NCBI RefSeq assembly: GCF_900142475.1
Contig: NZ_FRAY01000005.1
Location: 124,001 to 188,000 of the forward strand
Length of the DNA: 64,000 bases
Direction: 5' to 3'
Source of the DNA: Fibrobacter sp. UWH4
GTDB taxonomy: Bacteria; Fibrobacterota; Fibrobacteria; Fibrobacterales; Fibrobacteraceae
The notes beneath the pieces are model-generated. The model had not been told where the DNA came from. It worked only from the letters and a program-made list of their open reading frames with translations, and did no database searches. Positions 7,685 through 16,525 of the stretch are shown piece by piece. Made by a program: the position numbers and the translations under genes. Position 1 is the first letter of the stretch. Every line of letters starts with the position of its first letter.

Positions 7685-8356
7685 TTAAAATTCCAACCAG
7701 CCGGAATCAAGCGCTGTTATGGGTACGATACGCTTGCCGCGAGGCGTCGCCGCCACGGCCATGCCGGTCAAAAAATTCATCCAACGTTTCGGTGAAAACT
7801 GCATCTCGCAAAAGTGAGTCAAGCACGGCACCACCCAGGCGTCGTGCGTCGCAAAAATGTTGAAGCGGCAATTCCCCTTTTCGAACATCATCGCAAGCAT
7901 GTCTTCGGAGCGCGCGGCCAGAGGCGCAAACGCTTCTTTATCGCCGCGCGGCTTACCTGCAGCTTCGTTCTGCATCCATTCGCAAATGCCTTCGTAAAAT
8001 CCGGCGCGCAGCACCTTGGTGTATTCGTCGTAATCTTGAACAAAGTATTCTGCGAGGCAATCCAGTTTTTCGATGTGTGGATTTTCGATGCCGCGGCCCT
8101 TACCAATATTCTGCGCCGTTTCGATGCAGCGGCCTACCGGGCTCGAAAAGAAACTCATGTCTCCCTCGGCAGGAATGCACTTGCCAAGCGCCAAGGCCTG
8201 CTTGCGCCCACGTTCCGTAAGGCCCACATGCGCACCGAAGTCAGGATCTTCGGGAGTAATATGCCTGCGTTCCCCGTGACGAATCAAAAGGAATACGCGT
8301 TCATCAGGCGTAAGGGACGTAAAGAATGTGGATGCCGGAATAAAATTCATATTCAT
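7685..8356 (-). CDS. Histidine phosphatase superfamily protein
   Basis: This is a phosphoglycerate-mutase/SixA-type phosphatase. It has the catalytic 'LIRHGERRH' (RHG), a later Arg region ('FFSSPVGRCIETAQ'), an acidic 'DCLAEYF', and the second His in 'FATHDAWV'. About 223 residues. I start it at the Met at 8356 ('MNMNFIPASTF') because the in-frame extension to 8422 runs into a dispersed intergenic repeat and gives an unlikely N-terminus. Substrate unknown. It lies in tandem with the PAP2 phosphatase but is separated from it by the repeat. Confidence 0.85.
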   Translation of the reverse strand: MNMNFIPASTFFTSLTPDERVFLLIRHGERRHITPEDPDFGAHVGLTERGRKQALALGKCIPAEGDMSFFSSPVGRCIETAQNIGKGRGIENPHIEKLDCLAEYFVQDYDEYTKVLRAGFYEGICEWMQNEAAGKPRGDKEAFAPLAARSEDMLAMMFEKGNCRFNIFATHDAWVVPCLTHFCEMQFSPKRWMNFLTGMAVAATPRGKRIVPITALDSGWLEF

Positions 8357-8372
8357 ACAATACCATACAGTG

Positions 8373-8462
8373 TCATCTTGAGCGAAGAACCGTAGGTTCG
8401 TAGTCGAAAGATCTATAGTCAAAAGAGATCCTTCGACTCGCTGCGCTCGCTCAGGATGACAC
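8373..8462. repeat. Dispersed palindromic repeat (GTCATC...GATGAC family)
   Basis: The ends are inverted: GTCATCTTGAGCGA at the left and TCGCTCAGGATGAC at the right, with 'CCTTCGACTCGCTGCGCTCGCTC' inside. Related pieces occur at 9101-9135 and 13419-13447. Such repeats are seen in intergenic regions of many bacteria; no coding capacity. Confidence 0.8.
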
Positions 8463-8467
8463 CCCTG

Positions 8468-9013
8468 TTAAATCCCAAGAAGTCCTGAAACCGGAACCCA
8501 TATCGCATGCGCAATCGCAAAACTCAAGATGCCGAGCAGGAAACCGCAAATAATATCCGTGAGCCAATGCACGCCGAAGTACACGCGCAAAAGTCCCCAC
8601 GTGAGCGGCAACAGCATCATGATCCAGCCGTACTGCGGCACCGCATAAAATACCGCCGAGGCCACCGCCAAGTTGTTCATCGTATGGCCAGAAGGAAAAC
8701 TGTACTTGTCGAGAGGCGGAACTTCCGCCTTGATTTGCGGATTCGCCGCAAATGGCCTCGGACGCTTGGTAGAAAGTTTAACGCCTTCGTACAAGGCGAG
8801 GGCCACTCCCACAGCCACCAAAGCCTGAGCCAAAATCGGCCAAAACGCCGACCATCCCAAATGCAAAAAAAGAACCAGTGCAAAAACGCCCCAAATATAG
8901 CCGTCGCCCAGGCGCACATAAAACTTGAGGAACTTCGTCGTCTTCTCGGAAAAATGCCGGTTGGTCCAATAAACCGAAACCCGGTTGTCAAACTTTGCAA
9001 TTTTCTTGAACAT
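8468..9013 (-). CDS. PAP2-family membrane phosphatase
   Basis: An integral membrane acid phosphatase of the PAP2 type, which acts on lipid phosphates such as undecaprenyl-PP or phosphatidate. The three motifs are present: 'KLSTKRPRP' (KxxxxxxRP), 'SFPSGHT' (PSGH), and 'RVYFGVHWLTDII' (R-x5-H-x3-D). About five hydrophobic segments. I prefer the Met at 9013 ('MFKKIAKFDNR', 181 residues); an in-frame ATG at 9058 would add 15 residues without an evident ribosome-binding site. Which lipid it uses is not shown by the sequence. Confidence 0.85.
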   Translation of the reverse strand: MFKKIAKFDNRVSVYWTNRHFSEKTTKFLKFYVRLGDGYIWGVFALVLFLHLGWSAFWPILAQALVAVGVALALYEGVKLSTKRPRPFAANPQIKAEVPPLDKYSFPSGHTMNNLAVASAVFYAVPQYGWIMMLLPLTWGLLRVYFGVHWLTDIICGFLLGILSFAIAHAIWVPVSGLLGI

Positions 9014-9100
9014 CGCCTTGAATTTAGTTTTTTTTCGTACCCCAAAAGCCAACGCCAAGCCAAAATGCTATTATTCCCAATGCAAAATAAATGATGCGGT

Positions 9101-9135
9101 CTGGATCCTTCGCACATCCGTGCTCAGGATGACAC
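9101..9135. repeat. Fragment of the dispersed GTCATC/GATGAC repeat
   Basis: 'GGATCCTTCGCACATCCG' followed by 'TGCTCAGGATGACAC' matches one half of the element at 8373-8462. Confidence 0.6.
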
Positions 9136-9156
9136 TGGCCCAAAGGCGAAAGAATC

Positions 9157-9184
9157 CTAACCACTAACCACCAACCACTAACCA
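9157..9184. repeat. Degenerate heptamer repeat block (CTAACCA) upstream of ackA
   Basis: Four 7-bp units, CTAACCA, CTAACCA, CCAACCA, CTAACCA, end 12 bases before the ackA ATG. They occupy the place where a ribosome-binding site would be expected; none is visible. The same unit precedes tyrS at 20895. Confidence 0.85.
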
Positions 9185-9196
9185 CCGTTTACTACA

Positions 9197-10369
9197 ATGC
9201 GCGTACTCGTTCTTAATTGCGGCAGCTCCTCGGTCAAGTTCGCCGTTATCGACACCCAGACCAAAGAATCCATCTCCAGTGGCCTCGTCGAAAATATCGG
9301 CGTGAATGGCCACGTGAAGGCCAAGGGCCCGGTCGGCAACATCGACTTCAATTTCGACTGCCCGACTCATGCCGAAGCCGTTGCCGAAGTGCAGAAGTTC
9401 CTCGCCGAACAGAAGCTCACCGACACCATCGAAGCCATCGGCCACCGCGTGGTGCACGGCGGCAAGTACGTCAAGAGCGAGCGCGTCACGCAGGAAGTCA
9501 TTGACTACATCCGCAGCATCACGCTGTTCGCCCCGCTGCATGAACCCGCACACGCCACCGGTATGGAATGCGCCACCAAGTTCTTCCCGGGCCTCCCGCA
9601 GGTCGCCGTGTTCGACACCGCGTTCCACCAGACCATGCCCCAGAAGGCATACCTGTACGGCATTCCTTACGAATACTACGAGAAAGACGGCATCCGCCGC
9701 TACGGTTTTCACGGCACGAGCCACCGCTTCGTGACCGGCGAAGCCGCCAAGATTTTGGGCAAGAAACCCGAAGAATGCTGCTTTATTACGGCTCATCTCG
9801 GTAACGGCAGTTCCTGCTCCGCCATTTTGAACGGCCAGTGCGTAGACACCACCATGGGCTTCACCCCGCTGGACGGCCTGGTGATGGGCACCCGCTGCGG
9901 AAGCATCGACCCGGCCATCCTCTTCTACCTCAACAAGAAGTACGGCTACAACGTCGACAGGCTCGACAAACTCGTGAACAAGGAATCGGGCCTGCTGGGT
10001 CTTTCTGGACTTTCCAACGACATGCGCACCTTGACCCAGGCCGCAAGCGAAGGCCACAAGGGCGCCCAGATTGCCCTCGACGTATTCTGCTACCGCCTGA
10101 CCCGCAGCATCGGGGGCATCGCCATGGCACTCCCGCGTATCGACGCCCTGGTGTTCACCGGCGGCATCGGCGAAAACAGTCGCGTTGTCCGCAAGACCGT
10201 CATGGAAAACTTGACCCTGCTCGGCTACCAGATCGACGAAGCCCGCAACGAAAAGAACGGCAAAGAATCCGGCCACATCATTAGCAAGGACGGCACCCCG
10301 ACCGCCATGGTCGTCGCCACCAACGAAGAACTGCTCATCGCACTGGATACAGAAGCGCTGGTGAAGTAG
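9197..10369 (+). CDS. ackA: Acetate kinase
   Basis: Interconverts acetyl phosphate + ADP and acetate + ATP, the ATP-yielding last step of acetate fermentation. Its 390 residues are the family length. Motifs: 'VLNCGSSSVKFAV' at the N-terminus, 'GHRVVHGG', 'YGFHGTSHRFV', 'TAHLGNGSS' (phosphate binding), 'MGTRCGSIDPAI', and 'VFTGGIGENS'. No phosphotransacetylase gene lies beside it. The start has no clear Shine-Dalgarno; CTAACCA heptamers lie directly upstream. A hairpin terminator follows. Confidence 0.97.
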   Translation: MRVLVLNCGSSSVKFAVIDTQTKESISSGLVENIGVNGHVKAKGPVGNIDFNFDCPTHAEAVAEVQKFLAEQKLTDTIEAIGHRVVHGGKYVKSERVTQEVIDYIRSITLFAPLHEPAHATGMECATKFFPGLPQVAVFDTAFHQTMPQKAYLYGIPYEYYEKDGIRRYGFHGTSHRFVTGEAAKILGKKPEECCFITAHLGNGSSCSAILNGQCVDTTMGFTPLDGLVMGTRCGSIDPAILFYLNKKYGYNVDRLDKLVNKESGLLGLSGLSNDMRTLTQAASEGHKGAQIALDVFCYRLTRSIGGIAMALPRIDALVFTGGIGENSRVVRKTVMENLTLLGYQIDEARNEKNGKESGHIISKDGTPTAMVVATNEELLIALDTEALVK

Positions 10370-10398
10370 GCGCGAGGTCGGATGCCTGCGGCATCCTT

Positions 10399-10412
10399 TG
10401 AGGTGTGAGGTC
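10399..10412. repeat. Weak heptamer pair downstream of ackA
   Basis: TGAGGTG TGAGGTC, matched in opposite sense by CATACCT CACAATC at 10531-10544 on the far side of the terminator. This looks like a decayed version of the paired heptamer blocks seen elsewhere in the window. Confidence 0.4.
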
Positions 10413-10466
10413 GCTCCACCTTACAGGTGTCGCTTTGAGGTTTCCTCCGAAAAAAAAGATATAAAA

Positions 10467-10491
10467 GAGGCTCCGCTAAGCGGAGCCTTTC
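10467..10491. terminator. Bidirectional terminator between ackA and the convergent gene
   Basis: Stem GGCTCCGC/GCGGAGCC with loop TAA, flanked by AAAAGA and TTTCTC tracts. Confidence 0.8.
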
Positions 10492-10543
10492 TCACAGCGA
10501 AGCGAGCTCAAAGGCGCTCTGCGCCGAGCCCATACCTCACAAT

Positions 10544-13225
10544 CTATTTAATCGTCCAGGTCTGCTTGTTCACCTGCAGGATTTTTCTGCCCTGCACCTG
10601 AGCGGCAGCGCTACGCACGTCGGCTTCGCTCACCGGGAGCTTGGCCTGCCACATCACGCGGCCTTGCATATCGAACATGGCGACTGTGCCGCGGCTTGCT
10701 GCGATGGCGCTTTGCCAGTTCATCTTCGGAGAGGCAATCACAGGAGCAAACGATGCAGGAGCTTCCTTGGCAATCACCAGCAGCTTGAACGTTCCGGAGA
10801 ATTCGGCGTCGCTTACCGTAATTGCAATCGGGAACATGGTGCCCGGGGCAACGACGGAGTCCTTGGCGCTTGCAATCGAGATGATACCGTCCTTCATAGA
10901 CCATGTGAACAAATCGGTTTTCTTAATCGGCTCGATCTTATAGGTCAGGGAATCACCATCAGGATCGGAAACGTTGCTGTTCAATTCGTACTTGAGGTTC
11001 CAGGTTTCTCCGAGGCCGGCATACAGGGTGTCGATGGCCTTTGCAATCACCGGGCGGTCGTTCGAACAGGCGATGACGGCCGGAAGGATGATTTCTCCCG
11101 TTGCGCCTTGTGAGTCCTTAGCGACGATAATGAGTTCGGCGTTGCCACAGGCGTTCTTGACCGACTTGACCTGGATAGCTCCCGTCGAGGTAATCACGAT
11201 CGGGGCAAGCAGGCTGTCGTCGCTGCGGGCCGAGAAGGTAAGCTTGGTGGCGTCATCCGTATCATCGGTAAACCAGGTTTGCATTTCCTTTTTCAGGAAG
11301 GCAACCGGACTGCCAAAATCTTCCTTGAGAGCCGAAAGACGCTTGCTGGCCGTGTCTGCTACACCGGCGATCGCCTTCGGGGGTTGGTTCTTGTGTCCGA
11401 CCGTAAGGATAACTGTTGCTGGTCGCGATGTGTCGCCCTTGTCGTTTACCACGACATATTGGAAGGAGTCGAGGCCCTCGTAATGTCCTGCATCGTAGGT
11501 GAACGAACCGTCTTCGGCAAGCTTGACGGTTCCTTCGCCAGCATTTTCCACGAGAATCGCGGTAAGCGTAGCCTTGGCGCTGTCGGGGTTCAAGTCATTC
11601 TTCAGCACGCCGGGTTTAGCAATCTTGTTCAGGGAATCCTGCACGACCTTGTAGCTGTCGTCGGTTGCGACAGGCAGGTCTTTGACTTCAAGCACATTCA
11701 CGAAGAAGTTGACACCGACGGAATCCTTACCGGACTTGGCCCAGAAGGTGAGCTTTGCGAGTCCGTTGGCGTTTGCAGTCGGGGTGAACAGGATATAGTG
11801 GGATCCGGCGGCATGGCTGTACTCGGCCTTCACGATTCCGCTGGAAGTGACGCCGTAGGTTACGGTTTCGAGACCGTCGGGGTCATCGACGACGAATGCG
11901 GTTGCGGGAATTTCGAAGGCGTCTGTCGCATCCGGATCGAAGTCTTCGTCAAGCTGGAGGGTGTCCTTGAAAAGGGCTGTGTCGAGGCTTACCAGAACCA
12001 TCGGGTCGTTGACGTCGGTCACGGTGATGGTTACCGTTGCCGGCTTGCTTTCAAGGCCGCCCTCGTCGGTGAGGGTATAAGTGAAGACGTCTGTTCCGGC
12101 AAAGTTCGGGTTGGGCGTGTAGGTGAAGCCACCGTTCAAGTTGCCTGCGGAATTCGTATCCATTTTGAGCGTGCCGTTTTCCGGTTCGCTGACAACGGTA
12201 AGTGTCAGCGGAGACAGGGAATTCGGGTCATCGACATCGTAGTCGTTTTTCAGAAGGCCGGGAACCTTGACCTTGAGAACGGAATCTTCCTTGACGGTGT
12301 AGGTGTCGTTCACGGCGACCGGAGCGTTTTCCCTGTTAGCGACTGTTACCGTGAGTGTGTAATCAACGGGATCGTTTTCTCCATCGTCTGCTTGCAGGAC
12401 GACCGTTGCTGAGCCATCCGTATTGGCGGCTGCCACCATATAGATATGGTCGGTCTGCTCATAGGAGGTCTTTGACTTGATGAACGAGGCGTTGGCCTTG
12501 CCACTCGTAATCAAGGCGGTTACGAGCGCATCACCGTCATCGTCACTGAAAATCGTGGAGAGGTCGATGTCCAGGGTGTCGCCTTCGTACAAGGTGGCGG
12601 AACCCGTTTCGGTCCCAACGAGGACAGGGGGCTTGGTCTCGCACTTGTCACCGAGGATGATGCTTGCGATTTCAACGGTGTTCGTGTTGAGAGTCGTTGT
12701 CGCGTGGGTATTCTTGAAACCGAACTGGACTCCGATTTGCTTGGTAATGTTCCAGGTGACCGTCGTCGTGGATTTCCACCCCTGCTTCATGTCGGCAAAG
12801 GCGATGAACTGTTTCTTGAAACCGCTGGAAGCCTTCAGTTCCGAACCGTAGTAGTTGTCGTCGGTAATGGTGGACTGCTTGAAGTCCACGCGGAAAGGAG
12901 CCGTTGACTTGTAGGTCAGGCACATGCCCGTGTAGCCGGAAAGCGAAACCGGAACATCGTTATAGGCGGCGTTCTGTTCCCATGCGAAACCGAAACCGGC
13001 TCCGTTGCTTGCGCTGCCAGCCTTGGCCGCCATGCTGGCGACCTTGACGTTATCCGCAGTCGTCGATGTGTCGATTGAAGCGCCGGTACCGTATTTGTAG
13101 GAGTACCAGTAGGCGGGAGCTTTGACGCCTGCGCCTTCAGGTCCCCAAACCGTTGCAGAAGCCGCGAAAGCGGAACTTGCCAAGATGCCCAAGGCACCCA
13201 TATATGAAACCATTTTTTCCATCAT
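10544..13225 (-). CDS. Secreted multidomain Ig/cadherin-like protein with C-terminal sorting-like domain
   Basis: 893 residues. A signal peptide (about 1-22, 'ALGILASSAFAASA') is followed by a beta-sandwich-like domain (about 25-190). Tandem Ig/cadherin-like modules of the bacterial adhesin type then carry Asp-rich calcium-type motifs: 'FSDDDGDAL', 'DVDDPNSLSPL', 'FTYTPNPNFAGTDVFTYTL', 'SDPDGDSLTYK'. The end ('VAMFDMQGRVMWQAKL ... GRKILQV') resembles the sorting domain of other secreted proteins in this window. Likely a cell-surface or released adhesin or carbohydrate-interacting protein; no catalytic motif seen. AGAGGT lies before the ATG. The gene is monocistronic and convergent with ackA. 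Confidence 0.8.
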   Translation of the reverse strand: MMEKMVSYMGALGILASSAFAASATVWGPEGAGVKAPAYWYSYKYGTGASIDTSTTADNVKVASMAAKAGSASNGAGFGFAWEQNAAYNDVPVSLSGYTGMCLTYKSTAPFRVDFKQSTITDDNYYGSELKASSGFKKQFIAFADMKQGWKSTTTVTWNITKQIGVQFGFKNTHATTTLNTNTVEIASIILGDKCETKPPVLVGTETGSATLYEGDTLDIDLSTIFSDDDGDALVTALITSGKANASFIKSKTSYEQTDHIYMVAAANTDGSATVVLQADDGENDPVDYTLTVTVANRENAPVAVNDTYTVKEDSVLKVKVPGLLKNDYDVDDPNSLSPLTLTVVSEPENGTLKMDTNSAGNLNGGFTYTPNPNFAGTDVFTYTLTDEGGLESKPATVTITVTDVNDPMVLVSLDTALFKDTLQLDEDFDPDATDAFEIPATAFVVDDPDGLETVTYGVTSSGIVKAEYSHAAGSHYILFTPTANANGLAKLTFWAKSGKDSVGVNFFVNVLEVKDLPVATDDSYKVVQDSLNKIAKPGVLKNDLNPDSAKATLTAILVENAGEGTVKLAEDGSFTYDAGHYEGLDSFQYVVVNDKGDTSRPATVILTVGHKNQPPKAIAGVADTASKRLSALKEDFGSPVAFLKKEMQTWFTDDTDDATKLTFSARSDDSLLAPIVITSTGAIQVKSVKNACGNAELIIVAKDSQGATGEIILPAVIACSNDRPVIAKAIDTLYAGLGETWNLKYELNSNVSDPDGDSLTYKIEPIKKTDLFTWSMKDGIISIASAKDSVVAPGTMFPIAITVSDAEFSGTFKLLVIAKEAPASFAPVIASPKMNWQSAIAASRGTVAMFDMQGRVMWQAKLPVSEADVRSAAAQVQGRKILQVNKQTWTIK

Positions 13226-13403
13226 AATAGACCTCTTATGATTTCCCTTTAATATCCATCCTTCTAAATGTAATATAAGGATATGAATATTGCAACTTGG
13301 GATAATGAAAAATAGGCGTCTCGGGAAGTATTTGTAAACTTTTGTAAATAAAACGGTCCGTTAACCCGATTTATCCGGAGGGGGAAGCCTCCCCCTGCTT
13401 GCA

Positions 13404-13458
13404 GCCTTGCCTTGTTGTCACCCTGAGCGAAGCCTGTCGATAGAATCCAAGGCAAGGC
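13404..13458. repeat. Inverted repeat enclosing a GTCA..TGAGCGA element
   Basis: Perfect 11-bp arms GCCTTGCCTTG (13404-13414) and CAAGGCAAGGC (13448-13458) enclose 'TTGTCACCCTGAGCGAAGCC', a relative of the 8373 element. The rest of the 286-bp gap is AT-rich with no gene visible. Confidence 0.65.
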
Positions 13459-13475
13459 TTCCAGCACCTCCTCGC

Positions 13476-13500
13476 CTAGGGGCCTCAGTTCCCGGCCCCT
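13476..13500 (-). terminator. Probable hairpin downstream of uup
   Basis: Arms AGGGGCC and GGCCCCT with a 10-base loop lie 12 bp beyond the uup stop codon. There is no T-tract, so termination is only likely. Confidence 0.4.
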
Positions 13501-13511
13501 AACACCCCGGC

Positions 13512-15383
13512 TTAACCCAGCGAGTCGAGTTCCTCGTAGCGTTCGTAGGCCTTTTCGAGTTCGGCTTCGCGGTCTGCGATTTCTTTCTGCAGTTCCACGA
13601 TGCGGGCGGCGTTCGTGAACACTTCGGGTTTAGAAAGTTCCGTCTGGCGTTCCGAAATTTCCGCTTCGAGTTTTTCGATTTTCTCGGGGAGGGCGGCGTA
13701 TTCGCGCTCCTCGTTGTAGCTGCGTTTTTTCTTTTTCGGAGGAGCGCCGGCAGACCCCGCAGGGGCCTGCGCCGCCGAAACCGCTGAAGAATTCTGTGCT
13801 GTCCTCGCCGCCTTTTCCGCTTCTTTTTCGGCGGCAATACGCGCTGCCGCCGCCGCTTCCTTGTCGCGGATTTTTTTCTTCGCCTCGTAGTCGTTGTAGC
13901 CGCCAACCGATTCAAATACGTTGCCGCCATCTTCAATCGCCAGAATACTTGTGGCGACAGAATCGAGGAAGGCACGGTCGTGACTTACGGTAAGCACCGT
14001 TCCCTTGTAATCCGCAAGGAGTTCGGCGAGCAGGTCAAGCGTTTCCATGTCGAGGTCGTTCGTCGGTTCATCGAGAACGAGAACGTTGCTCGGGTGGCTA
14101 AAGAGGCAAGCCAACAGCAGGCGGTTGCGTTCACCGCCGCTAAGCGCACTGATGGGACCGCGGGCGCGATCCGCCGAGAAAAGGAAGTCTTGCAGATAAC
14201 TTAATACATGGCGCTTCACGCCATTTAACATCACGTACTGCTGGCCATCGGCGATGTTTTCCACCAGCGACTTGTCTTCGCGGAGCCTTGTACGCATCTG
14301 GTCGAAATAGGCGATTTGCAAGTTCGTGCCGAGGCGTACTTCGCCGGTGTCGGGCTTGAGTTCGCCCAGAATCAGGCGTAAAAGCGTCGTCTTTCCGGAG
14401 CCGTTCGGCCCTACGATTCCGATGCGGTCGCCGCGGGAAACTTCGGTCGAAAGTCCGCTGATGAGAGGCTCCCCATCGTAGGAGTAGCTGACGTCGGTGA
14501 GTCTTGCCACCAGGCGCCCCGAACGGTCGGCCTCGGTAATCTGCATATTCACGTTGCCCGTTCGGGTGCGGCGCGCCGCACGCTCCTCGCGCATTTTAAT
14601 AAGCGCCCGCACGCGGCCCTCGTTCCGGGTCCGCCGCGCCTGGATTCCCTTGCGAATCCAAACTTCTTCTTCTGCAAGCCGCTTGTCAAAAAGCGCATTC
14701 GCCTTGTCCTCTTCGGCAAGCGCCTGGTCCCTAAACTGTACGAACTTGTCGTACGGGAAATCCCAGCAGCGTACACGGCCTCGGTCCAAATCAAAAATGC
14801 GGTTTGCAACCCGTCGCACAAAGGTGCGGTCGTGGCTTACGAATAAAAGTGCGCAGCTTAGTCTCGTCACGATTCCTTCGAGCCACTGGATCGCGGGAAT
14901 GTCCAGATGGTTCGTGGGTTCGTCGAGCAGCAACAGGTCCGGGTCCTGCGCAAGGGCTCGCGCAAAAAGTGTCCGGCGTTTCTGCCCGCCGCTCAAGCTG
15001 TCGTATAATGCCTCGGGATCGATTCCCGTCTTTCCCAAAATCGCCTCGGCGTGGGTGTCGCGCGAAGCGTCGTCGCCAATCTTCCATGCGGCCGAATTTC
15101 CGACAGAAACGGCTCCCATCACCACATCGCGAACGGTTCCATCAATATGCGCGGGAATCTCCTGGATCATGCGCGAAATCCGGAGTCCGGTCTTTTTCAC
15201 GATGTCACCCGACTGCGCCTCGGTCTCGCCCGAAAGCACCCTTAAAAGGGTGCTCTTGCCGCAACCGTTGCGGCCGACCAGACAAATCCGGTCGCCGGCC
15301 TCGATGTCAAAGCTCACGTTATCCAGCAACGGGGCGTTCGCCCCTATTCGCAACAACAGGTTCTGGGCAGAAAGAATAGGCAT
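13512..15383 (-). CDS. uup: ABC-F family ATPase, Uup type
   Basis: A soluble ATPase with two ABC domains and no membrane part. ABC-F proteins act on the ribosome; Uup homologues also affect DNA transposon excision. Domain 1: Walker A 'GRNGCGKST', signature 'LSGGQKRR', Walker B 'LLLLDEPTNHLD'. Domain 2: 'GPNGSGKTT', 'LSGGERNR', 'VLVLDEPTNDLD'. A linker with many Arg residues joins them. After an Ala-rich basic stretch a C-terminal coiled coil (about 560-623) marks it as Uup-like rather than EttA-like. Length 623 fits. Confidence 0.92.
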   Translation of the reverse strand: MPILSAQNLLLRIGANAPLLDNVSFDIEAGDRICLVGRNGCGKSTLLRVLSGETEAQSGDIVKKTGLRISRMIQEIPAHIDGTVRDVVMGAVSVGNSAAWKIGDDASRDTHAEAILGKTGIDPEALYDSLSGGQKRRTLFARALAQDPDLLLLDEPTNHLDIPAIQWLEGIVTRLSCALLFVSHDRTFVRRVANRIFDLDRGRVRCWDFPYDKFVQFRDQALAEEDKANALFDKRLAEEEVWIRKGIQARRTRNEGRVRALIKMREERAARRTRTGNVNMQITEADRSGRLVARLTDVSYSYDGEPLISGLSTEVSRGDRIGIVGPNGSGKTTLLRLILGELKPDTGEVRLGTNLQIAYFDQMRTRLREDKSLVENIADGQQYVMLNGVKRHVLSYLQDFLFSADRARGPISALSGGERNRLLLACLFSHPSNVLVLDEPTNDLDMETLDLLAELLADYKGTVLTVSHDRAFLDSVATSILAIEDGGNVFESVGGYNDYEAKKKIRDKEAAAAARIAAEKEAEKAARTAQNSSAVSAAQAPAGSAGAPPKKKKRSYNEEREYAALPEKIEKLEAEISERQTELSKPEVFTNAARIVELQKEIADREAELEKAYERYEELDSLG

Positions 15384-15455
15384 GTCACAAATTTAGAATT
15401 ATTGATCGGCATTTTTTTTGTCCGCTTTCCCCGAATTTTTGTTATAATTAAAAGT

Positions 15456-16412
15456 ATGAAAACCTTTTCGCTGTCGAACCGTTTGGCTGTCGTTCTTCTT
15501 GCAGGTGCCCTCGCTTCCCCTCTCGCCTTTGCACAGGGTGTTTTTGAAGGTTCCGGCGAAGTGAGCGACCCGAACTGCGTGGGTGACGGTTGCGGCTATG
15601 TCCCTGCCGAACAGGCCTCCGAACAAGACTTCCAGTACGGCGAAAATTCAGAAGTATCCTCCGCCGAATCTGCTTCTGGCGAGCAGGTTCCCGCAGATAG
15701 CGTCGTTTCCGACAGCACCCTTGCCGATTCCGCCAAGGTGGCGACGATGAATATCGACGAGGAAGACGACGATGCTCCCCATTACGTTGCCGAAAATGCA
15801 GCGGAATACCGCGCGCGCAAAGAGGGCTTTTCGAGGGGCGTACAGTTCGGCGTCCGCGTGTCGGGGGGCGTAAACAAGAGTTTTGGACAAAAATCCGGTG
15901 ATTGGAATATCGGGCCGGAATTCGGGGCTGGCCTTATGGCGCGGCTTCCGCTCGGTGAATCCTTCGGTGTGGCGACCGAACTGAACTTCAGCTACCGCCA
16001 CTACGGTTACGAGAGTGAGTCCGATTACGGCGAGTACGAGGCGACCGTCAAGGAAATGCTGTTCGAAATTCCGGTCATGGGACAGCTCGTCGTTGATGAA
16101 GACGGCCTTTTCTTTGCCTTGGGCGTGAACCTCGGACTCAAGATGAGCGGTGAATCCGAATTCAAGCAGACCATTACAGCCGAGGGCCACAAGTCGAAGG
16201 AAACGCGCAGCAATACGATTCCGACGGTCGGAGTGGAGATTGGCGGGCTTGCCGATATCGGTTATGTGGTGAACCGCTGGCTGGTTATGGACCTCAGGGT
16301 CGTGCAGAACTTCACGAACGTGTTGGACCTAGATCGGATTGCGGAATCGACTCTAATGCATTCAAAACTTTACACGATGCATGTCTCGCTCGGTGTTACG
16401 CTGCTGCTCTAG
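15456..16412 (+). CDS. PorT-like outer-membrane beta-barrel protein (paralogue 1)
   Basis: 318 residues from the Met at 15456. A signal peptide ('LAVVLLAGALASPLAFAQG') is followed by an acidic low-complexity stretch (about 25-120) and a C-terminal barrel. The barrel has alternating hydrophobic strands such as 'GVATELNFSYRHYGY', 'EIPVMGQLVV' and 'FFALGVNLGLKM', ending 'MHVSLGVTLLL'. The longer frame from 15402 would bury the signal peptide and is rejected. TATAAT (15443-15448) lies only seven bases before the ATG, and no Shine-Dalgarno is seen. The next gene is a paralogue with the same plan. Function unknown. Confidence 0.8.
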   Translation: MKTFSLSNRLAVVLLAGALASPLAFAQGVFEGSGEVSDPNCVGDGCGYVPAEQASEQDFQYGENSEVSSAESASGEQVPADSVVSDSTLADSAKVATMNIDEEDDDAPHYVAENAAEYRARKEGFSRGVQFGVRVSGGVNKSFGQKSGDWNIGPEFGAGLMARLPLGESFGVATELNFSYRHYGYESESDYGEYEATVKEMLFEIPVMGQLVVDEDGLFFALGVNLGLKMSGESEFKQTITAEGHKSKETRSNTIPTVGVEIGGLADIGYVVNRWLVMDLRVVQNFTNVLDLDRIAESTLMHSKLYTMHVSLGVTLLL

Positions 16413-16468
16413 TAGGGGGCCCCAAAGGCCGCTCTGTTAAAGTAAAAAAAATTTTCTACACACTTTTG

Positions 16469-16502
16469 GCCCGCTGAAATTATTTTTTAAGCGGGCTTTA
16501 CA
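16469..16502 (+). terminator. Terminator between the two barrel genes
   Basis: Arms GCCCGCT and AGCGGGC, a 14-base AT-rich loop, then TTTACAT. Confidence 0.6.
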
Positions 16503-16525
16503 TATTCATTTATTATTATTGAATC

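Noticed and set aside
9059-9196. Small gene between the PAP2 gene and ackA
   Set aside because: The stretch is made of a dispersed repeat fragment and heptamers; no frame has a ribosome-binding site.
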